From NCBI RefSeq assembly GCF_001591005.1, contig NZ_BCTY01000006.1, positions 49,412 through 113,411 of the forward strand: a DNA stretch of 64,000 nucleotides, given 5' to 3'. Source of the stretch: Sphingomonas sanguinis NBRC 13937 (GTDB lineage: Bacteria > Pseudomonadota > Alphaproteobacteria > Sphingomonadales > Sphingomonadaceae). Positions 41,776 through 54,074 of the stretch are shown piece after piece (position 1 is the stretch's first letter; each line of letters begins with the position of its first letter). The notes below the pieces were generated by a model. It made no database searches. It had not been told where the DNA came from and worked only from the letters and a program-made list of their open reading frames with translations. A program made the translations under genes and the position numbers.

Positions 41776-42357
41776 TTACGCCGCCTTCTTCTCGTCGGCA
41801 GCGTCTTCCTTGGGGAACGGGAAGCCGAAGAGACGCAGCAGCTCGCGCGCTTCGTCGTCGGTCTTCGCCGAGGTGGTCACGATCACATCCATGCCGCGCA
41901 CCTTGTCGATGCGGTCATAGTTGATTTCGGGGAAGATGATCTGTTCCTTGATGCCGCAGGCATAGTTGCCGCGACCGTCGAAGGACTTCGGATTCAGGCC
42001 GCGGAAGTCGCGAACGCGCGGCAGCGCGATCGTGATGAAGCGGTCCAGGAATTCGTACATGCGCTCGCGACGCAGCGTGACCTTCACACCGATCGGCATG
42101 CCTTCACGCAGCTTGAACTGCGCGATCGACTTCTTCGCCTTGGTGATGACGGGCTTCTGACCGGCGATCAGCTCCATCTCGGAGGCGGCCTGGTCGACGC
42201 GCTTCTTGTCCTGCGTCGCTTCGCCCACGCCCATGTTGAGCACGATCTTCTCGATCCGGGGGATCTCGTTGACGTTCTTGTAACCGAACTTCTCGGTCAT
42301 CGCCTTGATGATGCTATCCTCGTAGATAGCCTTCATGCGGGGCTTGTAATCAGCCAT
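41776..42357 (-). CDS. rplE: 50S ribosomal protein L5
   Basis: 193 aa; binds 5S r[40 protein letters not shown] and [30 protein letters not shown] are intact. The ATG at 42357 overlaps the rplX stop by 8 nt; longer upstream in-frame sequence is rplX read out of frame. The C-terminus carries an extra charged tail ([11 protein letters not shown]). Confidence 0.97.
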   Translation of the reverse strand: MADYKPRMKAIYEDSIIKAMTEKFGYKNVNEIPRIEKIVLNMGVGEATQDKKRVDQAASEMELIAGQKPVITKAKKSIAQFKLREGMPIGVKVTLRRERMYEFLDRFITIALPRVRDFRGLNPKSFDGRGNYACGIKEQIIFPEINYDRIDKVRGMDVIVTTSAKTDDEARELLRLFGFPFPKEDAADEKKAA

Positions 42358-42667
42358 CGATCTTCTCCCCGGTCTTGACGGCCACGCGGACCTTCTTGCC
42401 ATCCTGCGTCTCGAAACGGACGCGGGTCGGCTTGCCATCGGCGGTCACGTGCGCAACCTTCGAGATGTGCAGCGGAGCAGCCGTGCGCTCCAGGCCACCC
42501 TGCGGGTTCGCCTGGGTCGGCTTGCGGTGACGGGTGGCGATGTTCACGCCGTCCACGACGACCTTGCCGTCCTTCGGCATCGCCAGCGACACGGTGCCGG
42601 TCTTGCCCTTGTCCTTGCCGGACAGGACGATGACCTTGTCACCCTTCTTGATGCGTGCAGCGGCCAT
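42350..42667 (-). CDS. rplX: 50S ribosomal protein L24
   Basis: 105 aa with the KOW motif ([20 protein letters not shown]) and [21 protein letters not shown]. The start overlaps the rplN stop by one base. Confidence 0.97.
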   Translation of the reverse strand: MAAARIKKGDKVIVLSGKDKGKTGTVSLAMPKDGKVVVDGVNIATRHRKPTQANPQGGLERTAAPLHISKVAHVTADGKPTRVRFETQDGKKVRVAVKTGEKIDG

Positions 42668-43035
42668 TACAAAACCTCCGGCGCCAGCGAGATGATCTTC
42701 ATGTGCTTCTTACCGCGAAGCTCACGCACGACCGGGCCAAAGATACGGGTGCCGATCGGCTCCTCGTTCTTGTTGACCAGCACGGCGGCGTTACCGTCGA
42801 AACGGATCACCGAACCGTCGGCGCGGCGGATGTCCTTGGCGGTACGCACGATCACAGCGCGGTGAACGTCGCCCTTCTTCACGCGGCCACGCGGCTGCGC
42901 TTCCTTGACGCTGACGACGATAATGTCGCCGACCGATGCGGTACGGCGCTTCGAGCCGCCCAGCACCTTGATGCACTGCACCCGCTTCGCGCCGCTGTTG
43001 TCCGCGACGTCGAGATTGGACTGCATCTGGATCAT
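42667..43035 (-). CDS. rplN: 50S ribosomal protein L14
   Basis: 122 aa, standard length. [28 protein letters not shown] and the final [22 protein letters not shown] are diagnostic. AGAAGGAAG precedes the ATG. A strong terminator-like hairpin lies 52 nt upstream, so this is likely the first gene of a separate spc transcript, as in E. coli. Confidence 0.97.
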   Translation of the reverse strand: MIQMQSNLDVADNSGAKRVQCIKVLGGSKRRTASVGDIIVVSVKEAQPRGRVKKGDVHRAVIVRTAKDIRRADGSVIRFDGNAAVLVNKNEEPIGTRIFGPVVRELRGKKHMKIISLAPEVL

Positions 43036-43086
43036 GGATCCGCTTCCTTCTCTCTTCTGGGGTGGATACCGACCCGACCCCGCCTT

Positions 43087-43125
43087 AAAAAACGACCCCC
43101 GGCGCAGGGCTGCTGCGCCAGGGGG
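43087..43125 (-). terminator. Intrinsic terminator between rpsQ (S10 operon) and rplN (spc operon)
   Basis: On the minus strand CCCCC, a bulged T, and GGCGCAG pair with CTGCGCC and GGGGG around CAGCC, followed by TCG and TTTTTT. A 12-bp GC-rich stem with a full U-tract in a 237-nt gap, at the point where E. coli S10 and spc operons are also divided. Confidence 0.85.
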
Positions 43126-43272
43126 AGAGGCCCCATAGCCACTCCTGGTGCGAAAGGCAAGCGAGTCGCCCCGCCCTTTCGACCAATCCGCTCATCGCCC
43201 CCGAAGGGACGGCCTTCATTCCGAACCCCGCCCCTCCCTTGACGGAGAAGCGGGGCACGCAATCAAGGGCTT

Positions 43273-43545
43273 TTAGCCTTCGGCCGAGGCCCGCTCGGGC
43301 GTCAGGTGGGTATCGACCCGCTCGACGACCTTCCAGGTCTTCAGCTTGGAGATCGGGGCGGTCTCTTCGATCCGCACCGTCTCACCGGCCTTGTACTCAT
43401 TGCTCTCATCGTGAGCATGATACTTCTTCGACCGACGGATGATCTTGCCGTAGAGGGGGTGCTTAACCTTCCGCTCCACATTGACGACGACCGTCTTGTC
43501 GGTCTTGTCCGAGACAATCACCCCGGTCAGCACGCGCTTCGGCAT
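43273..43545 (-). CDS. rpsQ: 30S ribosomal protein S17
   Basis: 90 aa. [36 protein letters not shown] and [35 protein letters not shown] are the family core. Last gene of the S10 group here. Confidence 0.97.
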   Translation of the reverse strand: MPKRVLTGVIVSDKTDKTVVVNVERKVKHPLYGKIIRRSKKYHAHDESNEYKAGETVRIEETAPISKLKTWKVVERVDTHLTPERASAEG

Positions 43546-43557
43546 GTGTCTCGGTCC

Positions 43558-43758
43558 TTACTTGGCAGCCGCAGCGGTGCGCTGCGCCTGAATGGTCTTG
43601 ATCCGCGCGATGTCGCGACGGACTTCCTTGACCCGGCTGGGCTTTTCGAGCTGGCTCGTGGCCGCCTGGAAGCGCAGGTTGAACTGCTCACGCTTCAGGT
43701 TGCCCAGCGCCTCGACGAGCTGGTCGTCGCTCTGGCCGGTATATTCAGTCTTGGCCAT
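43558..43758 (-). CDS. rpmC: 50S ribosomal protein L29
   Basis: 66 aa, two-helix protein at the tunnel exit. [46 protein letters not shown] contains the L29 signature. ATG 43758 overlaps the rplP stop; a longer open frame upstream is rplP shadow. Confidence 0.95.
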   Translation of the reverse strand: MAKTEYTGQSDDQLVEALGNLKREQFNLRFQAATSQLEKPSRVKEVRRDIARIKTIQAQRTAAAAK

Positions 43759-44192
43759 TACTCGCCTCCGAGGTGCGAGGTGTCGCCCAGGCGGGCAACG
43801 ACCTTGGTCTTGATGGGCAGCTTCATCGCCGCGCGCTCGAATGCCTCGGCGGCCAGCGGGCCGTCGACACCGTCGAGCTCGAACAGGATGCGACCGGGCT
43901 TCACGCGGGCGGCCCAGAATTCCGGCGAACCCTTGCCCGAGCCCATGCGGACTTCGGCAGGCTTCGACGAGACGGGCACGTCCGGGAAGATACGAATCCA
44001 CAAACGCCCCTGGCGCTTGATGTGACGCGTGATCGCGCGGCGAGCCGCCTCGATCTGGCGAGCCGTGATACGCTCCGGCTCCATGGCCTTCAGGCCATAG
44101 GAACCGAAGTTCAGGCTGGTGCCGCCCTTCGCATCGCCGTGGATGCGGCCCTTGAAGGCCTTGCGGAACTTGGTGCGCTTTGGTTGCAGCAT
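43758..44192 (-). CDS. rplP: 50S ribosomal protein L16
   Basis: 144 aa. [19 protein letters not shown] at the N-terminus and [43 protein letters not shown] are diagnostic. Lies between rpsC and rpmC in the conserved order. Confidence 0.97.
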   Translation of the reverse strand: MLQPKRTKFRKAFKGRIHGDAKGGTSLNFGSYGLKAMEPERITARQIEAARRAITRHIKRQGRLWIRIFPDVPVSSKPAEVRMGSGKGSPEFWAARVKPGRILFELDGVDGPLAAEAFERAAMKLPIKTKVVARLGDTSHLGGE

Positions 44193-44204
44193 GTTCTTTG
44201 ATCC

Positions 44205-44915
44205 TTAGCGGCGATGATCGTCGCGCGCCGGGCGCACGCCGGAGGTCTGAGCCTCCATCATCAGCCGGTCCTGCGCCATGGGGTCATGGCCCAGGATCTC
44301 GCCCTTGAAGATCCACACCTTCACGCCGCACACACCATAAGCGGTGTGGGCCTGCGCTTCGGCATAGTCGACGTTCGCACGCAGCGTGTGCAGCGGAACG
44401 CGGCCTTCACGATACCATTCGGTACGCGCGATTTCCGCGCCGCCCAGACGGCCGCCGCAGGTGATACGGATGCCTTCGGCGCCCAGACGGAGCGCGGACT
44501 GCACCGCACGCTTCATGGCGCGACGGAACGCGATACGGCGCTCCAGCTGGTCGGCCACGCCCTGGGCGACGAGCTTGGCGTCGATCTCGGGCTTGCGGAT
44601 TTCGACGATGTTCAGCGACACGTCGGACGAGGTCATCGAACCCAGCTTCTTGCGAAGCTTTTCGATGTCGGCGCCCTTCTTGCCGATGATCACGCCCGGA
44701 CGCGCCGCGAAGATCGAGATGCGGCACAGCTTGGCCGGACGCTCGATAACGACCTTCGAGATCGCGGCCTGGGGCAGCGTCTTCATGATGAACTGGCGGA
44801 TCTTCAGATCCTCCAGCAGCAGGCGGCCATAGTCATGGCCTTCGGCGAACCAGCGGCTGTCCCAGGTACGGTTGATCTGGAGACGCAGGCCGATCGGATT
44901 GCTCTTCTGACCCAT
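44205..44915 (-). CDS. rpsC: 30S ribosomal protein S3
   Basis: 236 aa with the KH domain ([23 protein letters not shown]) and the C-terminal domain ([38 protein letters not shown]). The start overlaps the rplV stop. A short hydrophilic tail ends in PARDDHRR. Confidence 0.97.
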   Translation of the reverse strand: MGQKSNPIGLRLQINRTWDSRWFAEGHDYGRLLLEDLKIRQFIMKTLPQAAISKVVIERPAKLCRISIFAARPGVIIGKKGADIEKLRKKLGSMTSSDVSLNIVEIRKPEIDAKLVAQGVADQLERRIAFRRAMKRAVQSALRLGAEGIRITCGGRLGGAEIARTEWYREGRVPLHTLRANVDYAEAQAHTAYGVCGVKVWIFKGEILGHDPMAQDRLMMEAQTSGVRPARDDHRR

Positions 44916-45292
44916 TATGCTTCTTCCTGCTCGCGGACGACGATGCGGAGCCGCGAAAACGGCTTCAGGATGCGGGTCGACTTGCCACGACCGCGCGTCG
45001 CGAAACGCTTCATGGTGATCGACTTGCCGACCGACGCCTCGGCGACGACGAGGGCGTCGACGTCGAGGTTGTGGTTGTTCTCGGCATTGGCGATCGCCGA
45101 GGCGAGCACCTTGCGCGCGTCGACGGCCATCGCCTTCGTCGAGAAGGCGAGGATGTTCATCGCGTCGCCGACCTTCTTGCCGCGGATGAGCGCTGCAACC
45201 AGGTTCAGCTTCTGCGCCGAACCACGGATCTGCGTGCCGACCGACAGCGCTTCCTTGTCACCGACCTTGCGGGGGGATGCGGGCTTCGACAT
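44915..45292 (-). CDS. rplV: 50S ribosomal protein L22
   Basis: 125 aa. [21 protein letters not shown] near the N-terminus and [24 protein letters not shown] at the C-terminus (the L22 hairpin region) are present. The start overlaps the rpsS stop; its own stop overlaps the rpsC start. Confidence 0.96.
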   Translation of the reverse strand: MSKPASPRKVGDKEALSVGTQIRGSAQKLNLVAALIRGKKVGDAMNILAFSTKAMAVDARKVLASAIANAENNHNLDVDALVVAEASVGKSITMKRFATRGRGKSTRILKPFSRLRIVVREQEEA

Positions 45293-45570
45293 CAGCGCTT
45301 ACCCTTCTTGTCGGCAGCGTGACCGGGGAAGTAGCGCGTGGGCGCGAATTCACCGAGCTTCATGCCGACCATGTCCTCGTTCACCGAGACGGGAACGAAC
45401 TTGCGACCGTTGTAGACGTTGAAGGTCAGACCGACGAACGACGGCAGGATGGTCGAGCGACGCGACCAGGTCTTGATCGGACCTGCGCGATTGCCAGCAT
45501 CCTGAGCCACTTCGGCCTTCTTCAGGAGATGGAGGTCCACGAAAGGACCCTTCCAAACGGAACGAGCCAT
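45292..45570 (-). CDS. rpsS: 30S ribosomal protein S19
   Basis: 92 aa, standard. [20 protein letters not shown] and [28 protein letters not shown] are diagnostic. 6 nt after rplB. Confidence 0.97.
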   Translation of the reverse strand: MARSVWKGPFVDLHLLKKAEVAQDAGNRAGPIKTWSRRSTILPSFVGLTFNVYNGRKFVPVSVNEDMVGMKLGEFAPTRYFPGHAADKKGKR

Positions 45571-45576
45571 TGCGTG

Positions 45577-46428
45577 TTAGCCCTTCTTCTTGGCGTGACG
45601 GCTACGGATGATCATCTTGTCCGTCGCCTTGTTGTGACGAGTGCGCGCACCCTTCGTCGGCTTGCCCCACGGGGTGACCGGATGACGGCCGCCCGAGGTC
45701 CGGCCTTCACCACCGCCGTGCGGGTGGTCGACCGGGTTCTTCGCAACACCGCGGGTCAGCGGACGATGGCCCTTCCAACGGTTGCGACCGGCCTTCGCCA
45801 GGTTGGTGTTGCCGTTGTCGGGGTTCGACACCGCGCCGACGGTCGCCATGCAGTTCGCATGGATGTAGCGCTGCTCGCCCGAGTTCAGACGGACGATGAC
45901 CATGCCCTTGTCGCGGCCCACGACCTGCACATAGGTGCCGGCCGAACGTGCGATCTGACCGCCCTTGCCGGGCTTCATCTCGACGTTGTGGACGATCGTG
46001 CCGACCGGCATCTGGCCCAGCTCCATGGCATTGCCCGGCTTCACGTCGGTCTTCTTGCCCGCGATCACCTTATCGCCAACAGCCAGACGCTGGGGCGCGA
46101 TGATGTAGGACTGGTCAACCTTGCCGGCTTCGTCGGTGCCATAGTTGATGAGCGCGATGAAAGCGGTGCGGTTGGGATCATATTCGATCCGCTCCACGGT
46201 GCCCTCGACGTCCCACTGGCGACGCTTGAAGTCGATGAAGCGATAGCGCTGCTTGTGGCCGCCCGCGATACCGCGGCTGGTCACATGGCCCTTGTTGTTG
46301 CGGCCGCCGGTCTTGCGCTTGCCTTCGGTGAGCGCCTTGACGGGCGCGCCCTTCCAGAGCGCCGAGCGGTCGACGAGGATCAGGCCACGGCGGGCCGGGC
46401 TCGTCGGGTTATAATGCTTGAGTGCCAT
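45577..46428 (-). CDS. rplB: 50S ribosomal protein L2
   Basis: 283 aa. Needed for subunit joining and peptidyl-transferase structure. [22 protein letters not shown], the essential His in [15 protein letters not shown] and [20 protein letters not shown] are intact. It starts 4 nt after rplW. Confidence 0.97.
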   Translation of the reverse strand: MALKHYNPTSPARRGLILVDRSALWKGAPVKALTEGKRKTGGRNNKGHVTSRGIAGGHKQRYRFIDFKRRQWDVEGTVERIEYDPNRTAFIALINYGTDEAGKVDQSYIIAPQRLAVGDKVIAGKKTDVKPGNAMELGQMPVGTIVHNVEMKPGKGGQIARSAGTYVQVVGRDKGMVIVRLNSGEQRYIHANCMATVGAVSNPDNGNTNLAKAGRNRWKGHRPLTRGVAKNPVDHPHGGGEGRTSGGRHPVTPWGKPTKGARTRHNKATDKMIIRSRHAKKKG

Positions 46429-46432
46429 CGCC

Positions 46433-46744
46433 TCAGATCCCCGTCGTCACGTCAATGGACTGACCGTCCTTGAGGGTGACGATCGCCTTCTTCATGTCGG
46501 AACGCTGATAGGGAGCACCCTTCCAACGCTTCGTCTTGCCCTTCTGGACGATCGTGTTCACGCCGGTGACGGTCACGTCGAACAGAGCCTCGACGGCCGC
46601 CTTGATCTCGGGCTTGGTAGCGCCCGAAGCGACCTTGAACACCACGGCGTTGTGCTCGCTGAGGAGCGTCGCCTTCTCGGTGATGTGCGGCGCAACGATC
46701 ACGTCGTAATGACGCGGATCGACCGCCTTCTGCTGCTTAGCCAT
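46433..46744 (-). CDS. rplW: 50S ribosomal protein L23
   Basis: 103 aa; docking site for SRP and trigger factor at the tunnel exit. [15 protein letters not shown] and [30 protein letters not shown] are family motifs. Its start overlaps the rplD stop by 8 nt. Confidence 0.97.
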   Translation of the reverse strand: MAKQQKAVDPRHYDVIVAPHITEKATLLSEHNAVVFKVASGATKPEIKAAVEALFDVTVTGVNTIVQKGKTKRWKGAPYQRSDMKKAIVTLKDGQSIDVTTGI

Positions 46745-47363
46745 TAAAACGGGCCTCCAGCTTTTCGACAGCCGAGCGCGTCAGCACCAGGGTGTCATGC
46801 TTCAGAATGTCGTAGACATTGGCGCCAGCGGCCGGAAGGATGTTGATTTCCTTCAGGTTGCCTGCGGCCAGCGCGAACGACGTTTCGACGGCGTCGCCAT
46901 CGATGACCAGCGCGGTCTTGCCGAAGCCGAGCTTCACCAGATCGCCCTGCAGCGTCTTCGTCTTGTTACCAGCGACCGCCAGATCGTTCATCACGATCAG
47001 CGAACCCGCCTTGGCATGGCTCGACAGCGCCATCTTCAGACCCAGAGCGCGAACCTTCTTGTTCAGGCCCGGGTTGAAGTCGCGGACGCGAGCGCCGTGC
47101 GCCTTACCACCGCCGATGAAGACGGGGGCCCGACGATCGCCGTGACGAGCGACACCGCCGCCCTTCTGGCGACCGAGCTTCTTGCCCGAACGCGCGACAT
47201 CGGCGCGCTCACGGGTGCCGCGCGCGGTGGCGCGACGCTTTTCCAGCTGCCAGGTCACAACGCGGTGCAGGATGTCGGCGCGCGGATCGAGGCCGAAGAC
47301 CTCGTCGTTGAGCTCGATGTCCGCGGCGTCGGTGCCGGCGAAGGATTGAACCTTGACCTTCAC
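46737..47363 (-). CDS. rplD: 50S ribosomal protein L4
   Basis: 208 aa. The extended loop with [28 protein letters not shown] is diagnostic. In E. coli L4 represses its own S10 operon through the rpsJ leader; here a structured gap lies instead upstream of rplC, two genes before rplD. Only 3 nt separate it from rplC. Confidence 0.97.
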   Translation of the reverse strand: MKVKVQSFAGTDAADIELNDEVFGLDPRADILHRVVTWQLEKRRATARGTRERADVARSGKKLGRQKGGGVARHGDRRAPVFIGGGKAHGARVRDFNPGLNKKVRALGLKMALSSHAKAGSLIVMNDLAVAGNKTKTLQGDLVKLGFGKTALVIDGDAVETSFALAAGNLKEINILPAAGANVYDILKHDTLVLTRSAVEKLEARFNG

Positions 47364-47366
47364 GAC

Positions 47367-48101
47367 TTAGCCCTCCTGGCTCTCGGTGGCTTCCGGAGCA
47401 GGCTCGGCAGAAGCGTTGTTGTTGGCGGCCGCCTTGATGCTGGCGGGGAACGGGGCGTCCGCGTGGCGCGAAACCTTGACCGCGTCCTTGACGATCAGCC
47501 AGCCACCCTTCGAGCCGGGCACTGAGCCCTTGACGAAGATCAGGCCGCGCTCGACGTCGGTCGACACGATTTCGAGGTTCTGCTGCGTGCGGTTCTTGTC
47601 ACCCATGTGACCGGCCATCTTCTTGTTCTTGAAGACGCGGCCCGGGTCCTGACGGTTACCGGTCGAACCATGCGAACGGTGCGAGACCGAGACGCCGTGG
47701 GTCGCGCGCAGACCACCGAAGTTCCAGCGCTTCATCGCACCGGCAAAGCCCTTACCCTGGGTACGACCCTGGATATCGACATACTGGCCGGGGACGAAAT
47801 GGTCGGCGGAGATTTCCGCGCCGACGTCCAGCAGGCCGTCTTCGTTCACGCGGAACTCGACCAGCACCTGCTTCGGCTCGACTTCGGCCTTGCCGAAGTG
47901 GCCACGCTGCGGCTTGGCAACATTCTTGGTCTTGGCGACACCTGCACCAAGCTGGACGGCGGTGTAGCCGTCACGATCCATCTCGCGGCGAGCGACGACC
48001 TGTACGCCTTCAAGCGCCAGGACGGTGACCGGCACGTGCCGACCATCGTCCTGGAACAGGCGGGTCATCCCCAGCTTCTTCGCGATCACGCCGGTACGCA
48101 T
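47367..48101 (-). CDS. rplC: 50S ribosomal protein L3
   Basis: 244 aa; near the peptidyl-transferase centre. [30 protein letters not shown] and [24 protein letters not shown] are conserved. The C-terminus has an extra Ala/Glu tail. The start at ATG 48101 excludes an in-frame extension into the structured gap. It follows rpsJ by 284 nt, much more than the few bases common in this operon. Confidence 0.97.
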   Translation of the reverse strand: MRTGVIAKKLGMTRLFQDDGRHVPVTVLALEGVQVVARREMDRDGYTAVQLGAGVAKTKNVAKPQRGHFGKAEVEPKQVLVEFRVNEDGLLDVGAEISADHFVPGQYVDIQGRTQGKGFAGAMKRWNFGGLRATHGVSVSHRSHGSTGNRQDPGRVFKNKKMAGHMGDKNRTQQNLEIVSTDVERGLIFVKGSVPGSKGGWLIVKDAVKVSRHADAPFPASIKAAANNNASAEPAPEATESQEG

Positions 48102-48385
48102 GATCCTGTTCCTTCCTCGACAGAGGCCCCCAAGAACCATTCAAGGGGGGCATATCCAGCCCGATTAAAGCGAAACGAGCCCCCGTCCCGGGCTGGCGAC
48201 CGGCGAACCGGTCAGACGGGGGACGCTGCCCCGGCACCATCTCGCTTGCGCGAAACCACCGGGCGGTATCCCTAAAGAGTGCCGGATCGCGGGAGCGACC
48301 TCGGCGCGTTTTCCGGCTGCTTCAGAACCGGAAAACGCCAAAATCCCGTGGGACGGAATCGTCAACCACGGGAGTGCTGGCCCTC
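48102..48385 (-). promoter_or_regulatory. Structured 284-nt gap between rpsJ and rplC
   Basis: Contains nested palindromes: CCCCCGTC/GACGGGGG (48180-48187 and 48215-48222) enclosing GACCGG/CCGGTC with a CGAA loop (48198-48213), and a separate perfect 11-bp pair GCGTTTTCCGG/CCGGAAAACGC (48306-48316 and 48328-48338). No T-run follows, so these are not standard terminators. They may form an RNA leader for rplC onward or mark an internal promoter; the role is inferred only. Confidence 0.5.
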
Positions 48386-48694
48386 TTACGCCAGCTTGAT
48401 CTCGACATCAACACCTGCGGCCAGGTCGAGCTTCATCAGCGCATCGACGGTCTGCGGGGTCGGCTGCACGATGTCCAGCATCCGCTTGTAGGTGCGGACC
48501 TCGAACTGCTCACGCGACTTCTTGTCGATGTGCGGACCACGGTTGACCGTGAACTTCTCGATGCGCGTCGGAAGCGGGATCGGACCGCGGATGAGCGCGC
48601 CGGTACGGCGTGCGGTGTCGGCGATGTCGCCAGTGGCCTGATCGAGCACGCGATGGTCGAACGCCTTCAGACGAATGCGGATATTGCTGTCCAT
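48386..48694 (-). CDS. rpsJ: 30S ribosomal protein S10
   Basis: 102 aa, also NusE in antitermination. [29 protein letters not shown] and [35 protein letters not shown] are diagnostic. First gene of the S10 group; separated from tuf by a terminator and a 481-nt gap. Confidence 0.97.
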   Translation of the reverse strand: MDSNIRIRLKAFDHRVLDQATGDIADTARRTGALIRGPIPLPTRIEKFTVNRGPHIDKKSREQFEVRTYKRMLDIVQPTPQTVDALMKLDLAAGVDVEIKLA

Positions 48695-49175
48695 GATCCC
48701 TACCGATGCGAAAGAGCGGGCTTTCGGTTCGCGATCACAGTGAGCGGCAAGTGCGATCGGCGATCCGACCGGGCACTCGACCGTTCGCCGTGAAGGCGAC
48801 CCTGGGCCGAAACAAACTCTGGGTTACGACAGTGGCGGCAAACCACCCCTGCCCTCACTAAAAGCAAAAGGCCGACTCCGGTGTTTCCGGTGCCAGCCGA
48901 TTCCCTCAAGGCGTGTGCCTATACGCATATGCCGGGGGTGCCGCAAGGGGTGGCGACGGGTTTTTGTTGGAGGGGATGGAACCGGCCCCCAATTACCCAA
49001 ATCGCACCCTTACCCTTCCCCCCGCTCGCAACGGGCAGGCCCCTTCCCTCTCCCGCCGGGAGAGGAAGCGCCGGAAGGGTTCGGGTGCCGCAACAGCAAA
49101 CCCACGAACGAAAAAGGCCGACCCCGTCACCGGGGCCGGCCCTTTCCTAAGAAATTTCAGGCTTTCGCCCGAGAC
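48695..49175. other. 481-nt gap between rpsJ and tuf
   Basis: Holds the rpsJ leader (about 48695-48850), a GC-rich repeat-like patch at 49008-49092 with a CCTCTCCC/GGGAGAGG palindrome, and the tuf terminator. No gene is supported. A promoter for the S10 group should lie here, but I cannot assign boxes with confidence. Confidence 0.6.
49111..49148 (-). terminator. tuf terminator
   Basis: On the minus strand GGCCGGCCCCG pairs with CGGGGTCGGCC (one G-U) around GTGA, followed by TTTTT. It lies about 30 nt after the tuf stop. Confidence 0.9.
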
Positions 49176-50366
49176 TTACTTGTCGATCGCGCTGACGACG
49201 CCGGCGCCGACGGTGCGGCCGCCTTCACGGATCGTGAAGCGCTGACCGATGTCCATGGCGATCGGAGCGATCAGCTTCACGCCCAGAGCGACGTTGTCGC
49301 CCGGCATGACCATCTCGGTGCCCTCAGGCAGCTCGACGGTGCCGGTGACGTCGGTCGTGCGGAAGTAGAACTGCGGACGATAGTTCGCGAAGAACGGGGT
49401 GTGACGGCCGCCTTCTTCCTTCGACAGGACGTACACTTCCGACTTGAAGTCGGTGTGCGGGGTGATCGAACCCGGCTTGGCCAGAACCTGACCACGCTCG
49501 ACTTCGTCACGAGCAACGCCACGGATCAGCGCGCCGATGTTGTCGCCGGCCTGGCCCGAGTCGAGCAGCTTGCGGAACATTTCGACACCGGTGACGGTGG
49601 TCTTGCGGGTGTCGTTGATGCCGACGATCTCGACTTCTTCACCAACCTTGATGATGCCGGTTTCGACACGGCCGGTGACGACGGTGCCGCGACCCGAGAT
49701 CGAGAACACGTCTTCGATCGGCATCATGAACGGCTTGTCGAGCGGACGCTCCGGCTGCGGGATGTACTCGTCGACCTGCTTCATCAGCTCGAGAACGGCT
49801 TCCTTGCCGAACTTGTCGTTCGAGCCCGACAGCGCGCAGGTGGCCGAACCCTTAACGACGGGGATGTCGTCGCCCGGGAATTCGTACGAGCTCAGCAGCT
49901 CGCGGATTTCCAGCTCGACCAGCTCGAGGATTTCCTCGTCGTCGACCAGGTCAACCTTGTTCATGAACACGACCATTGCGGGCACGCCGACCTGGCGGGC
50001 GAGCAGGATGTGCTCGCGGGTCTGCGGCATCGGGCCGTCGGTCGACGACACGACGAGGATCGCGCCGTCCATCTGCGCCGCGCCGGTGATCATGTTCTTC
50101 ACATAGTCGGCGTGGCCGGGGCAGTCGACGTGCGCATAGTGGCGGTTCGTCGTCTCATACTCGACGTGCGCGGTCGAGATGGTGATGCCGCGCTCGCGCT
50201 CTTCCGGAGCCTTGTCGATGTTCGCGAAGTCAACGGCGGTGCCGCCGGTGGTCTCGGCCAGAACCTTGGTGATCGCGGCGGTCAGCGAGGTCTTGCCATG
50301 GTCGACGTGACCGATGGTGCCGATGTTGAGGTGCGGCTTGTTCCGCTCGAATTTTGCCTTTGCCAT
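49176..50366 (-). CDS. tuf: Elongation factor Tu
   Basis: 396 aa GTPase that delivers aminoacyl-t[13 protein letters not shown] (G1), RGITI (switch I), DCPGHADY (G3), NKVD (G4) and the C-terminal barrel domains are complete. ATG 50366 gives [20 protein letters not shown], the standard N-terminus. Downstream of fusA in the str group. Confidence 0.98.
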   Translation of the reverse strand: MAKAKFERNKPHLNIGTIGHVDHGKTSLTAAITKVLAETTGGTAVDFANIDKAPEERERGITISTAHVEYETTNRHYAHVDCPGHADYVKNMITGAAQMDGAILVVSSTDGPMPQTREHILLARQVGVPAMVVFMNKVDLVDDEEILELVELEIRELLSSYEFPGDDIPVVKGSATCALSGSNDKFGKEAVLELMKQVDEYIPQPERPLDKPFMMPIEDVFSISGRGTVVTGRVETGIIKVGEEVEIVGINDTRKTTVTGVEMFRKLLDSGQAGDNIGALIRGVARDEVERGQVLAKPGSITPHTDFKSEVYVLSKEEGGRHTPFFANYRPQFYFRTTDVTGTVELPEGTEMVMPGDNVALGVKLIAPIAMDIGQRFTIREGGRTVGAGVVSAIDK

Positions 50367-50464
50367 TTTCCTACCTTCTGAATCGAATTCGGTGCCGCAT
50401 CCGAGGCCACGCGAACGCGGCCCCATAGCGGGTGTTTCAGGTGATTGCCAGCCCCTAGCGTGTT

Positions 50465-50491
50465 CGCGCCTCCAGTTGCCCCGGAGGCGCG
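50465..50491 (-). repeat. Hairpin in the fusA-tuf gap
   Basis: CGCGCCTCC pairs with GGAGGCGCG (9 bp) over a 9-nt loop, 9 nt after the fusA stop. No U-tract follows, so it is more likely an mRNA-processing or stabilising structure than a terminator. Confidence 0.6.
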
Positions 50492-50500
50492 ACGGACGCT

Positions 50501-52576
<2,076 letters not shown>

Positions 52577-52598
52577 GATCGATCTTCCTCAAGCGTAG

Positions 52599-52633
52599 GG
52601 GGGAGCCGGTTGGCCCGGCTCCCCCTTATATAG
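52599..52633 (-). promoter_or_regulatory. fusA leader hairpin next to a TATATA box
   Basis: A perfect 11-bp stem GGGGGAGCCGG with CCGGCTCCCCC (loop GCCAA on the minus strand) lies 22 nt before the fusA start. Immediately upstream is TATATA (about 52626-52632), the only clear AT-rich box in the gap, which would fit a -10 element whose transcript begins at the hairpin. No convincing -35 box. Confidence 0.5.
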
Positions 52634-52723
52634 GCTGTTTGCGTGACCAGCGGAAGACCGCCGGCACCGCACCCTGAAAAGGTTGCGGCAGGACGGAAAT
52701 AATTCCGGTCCCGCCGCAGGCCC

Positions 52724-53194
52724 TTACCAGCGGTAGTGCGAGAAGGCGCGATTCGCTTCCGCCATGCGGTGCGTATCTTCGCGCTTCTTGACCGCGTTGC
52801 CACGGTTGTTCGCGGCGTCCATCAGCTCACCCGACAGACGGGCGGCCATCGTGTTCTCCGAACGGGCGCGCGACGCACCGATCAGCCAACGGATGGCCAG
52901 AGCCTGGGCACGCTCCGGACGGACTTCGACCGGGACCTGGTAGGTCGCACCGCCGACGCGGCGCGAACGGACTTCGATGCCCGGCTTGATGTTGTTCAGC
53001 GCATCGTGGAACACGCCGATCGGATCGCGCTTGGCGCGCGTCTCGACGGTTTCCAGAGCACCGTAGACGATGGCTTCGGCCACGGACTTCTTACCGTCCA
53101 GCATGACCGAATTCATGAACTTCGACAGGACCTCATCTCCGAACTTGGGGTCCGGCAGAATTTCCCGCTTTTCGGGACGACGACGACGAGCCAT
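52724..53194 (-). CDS. rpsG: 30S ribosomal protein S7
   Basis: 156 aa; nucleates assembly of the 30S head. [38 protein letters not shown] and [30 protein letters not shown] are diagnostic. In the E. coli str operon S7 regulates its own message from the rpsL-rpsG spacer; the 66-nt spacer here is shorter. Confidence 0.98.
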   Translation of the reverse strand: MARRRRPEKREILPDPKFGDEVLSKFMNSVMLDGKKSVAEAIVYGALETVETRAKRDPIGVFHDALNNIKPGIEVRSRRVGGATYQVPVEVRPERAQALAIRWLIGASRARSENTMAARLSGELMDAANNRGNAVKKREDTHRMAEANRAFSHYRW

Positions 53195-53260
53195 TCTCGT
53201 ATTTCCTTACAAAACTTCAGCCTTGGATGGTCGAGGAGCCTCAAGAGAGGCCCGACCGGC

Positions 53261-53632
53261 TTACTTCGGACGCTTCGCGCCGTACTTCGAGCGGGACTGC
53301 TTGCGATCCTTCACGCCCTGCGTGTCGAGAACGCCGCGCAGCACGTGGTAGCGCACGCCGGGAAGGTCGCGCACACGGCCGCCGCGGATGAGCACCACCG
53401 AGTGCTCCTGCAGGTTGTGGCCTTCGCCCGGGATGTACGAAATGACTTCGCGCTGGTTGGTCAGGCGAACCTTGGCCACCTTGCGAAGTGCCGAGTTCGG
53501 CTTCTTCGGGGTCGTCGTGTAGACACGGGTGCAAACGCCGCGCTTCTGCGGGTTCTGCTCCATTGCAGGGACCTTGGACTTGGCCTTCTGCAGTTCGCGG
53601 CCCTTGCGGACCAGCTGGTTGATCGTCGGCAT
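53261..53632 (-). CDS. rpsL: 30S ribosomal protein S12
   Basis: 123 aa; decoding-centre protein. [33 protein letters not shown] (with the Lys and Arg positions whose changes give streptomycin resistance in other bacteria) and [16 protein letters not shown] are present. The wild-type PKKPNSA is seen. First gene of the str group here; rpoB-rpoC are not upstream. Confidence 0.98.
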   Translation of the reverse strand: MPTINQLVRKGRELQKAKSKVPAMEQNPQKRGVCTRVYTTTPKKPNSALRKVAKVRLTNQREVISYIPGEGHNLQEHSVVLIRGGRVRDLPGVRYHVLRGVLDTQGVKDRKQSRSKYGAKRPK

Positions 53633-53935
53633 TGAAGCCTTCACCTTTCCATGAGGTTACTTTGCTGGAGCCATCACAGCACTTCGGAATACAAAAAGGG
53701 GCCTTTGCGGCTTTCGCCCGGCCCTATTCGCATCCAGCAATGTTCAAGCTTGCCCGACGGATAAGTCCCGAATCCCGAGAAATTCCCTTCGTGCAGCGAC
53801 GGGCTATACGCGGGAGTCGGACGATGGTCAATGTCGGGGCAGAGGGGACTCCCCTGCTCTTTCGGGGCGATTTACGAAAATCGCAAATTTGGCCTTGTCC
53901 CGCCCGGTCAGCCGGGCTAATGGCGGCCGCCTCGC
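53633..53935. other. 303-nt divergent region between rpsL and tRNA-Trp
   Basis: Gene-free. It must hold promoters for the str operon (minus) and the tRNA (plus). A TTGAAC hexamer on the minus strand near 53740 is a possible -35, but I cannot support a full promoter. No terminator or repeat is evident. Confidence 0.5.
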
Positions 53936-54011
53936 AGGAGTGTAGCTCAGTTGGTAGAGCATCGGTCTCCAAAACCGAGGGCCCACGGTTCGAGTCCGTG
54001 CACTCCTGCCA
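53936..54011 (+). tRNA. tRNA-Trp (anticodon CCA)
   Basis: A full 76-nt cloverleaf: acceptor AGGAGTG/CACTCCT, D arm with AGCTCAGTTGGTAGAGC, anticodon stem TCGGT/ACCGA with loop CTCCAAA (anticodon CCA, 53969-53971), T arm with GTTCGAGTC, and encoded GCCA 3' end. In many proteobacteria secE-nusG follow this tRNA; here they do not. Confidence 0.97.
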
Positions 54012-54074
54012 CTTTTCATGACATCGTTGGATTTGCTCGCATCGCCTAACCGGTGGGCGAAGCTGTGTCCTTAT

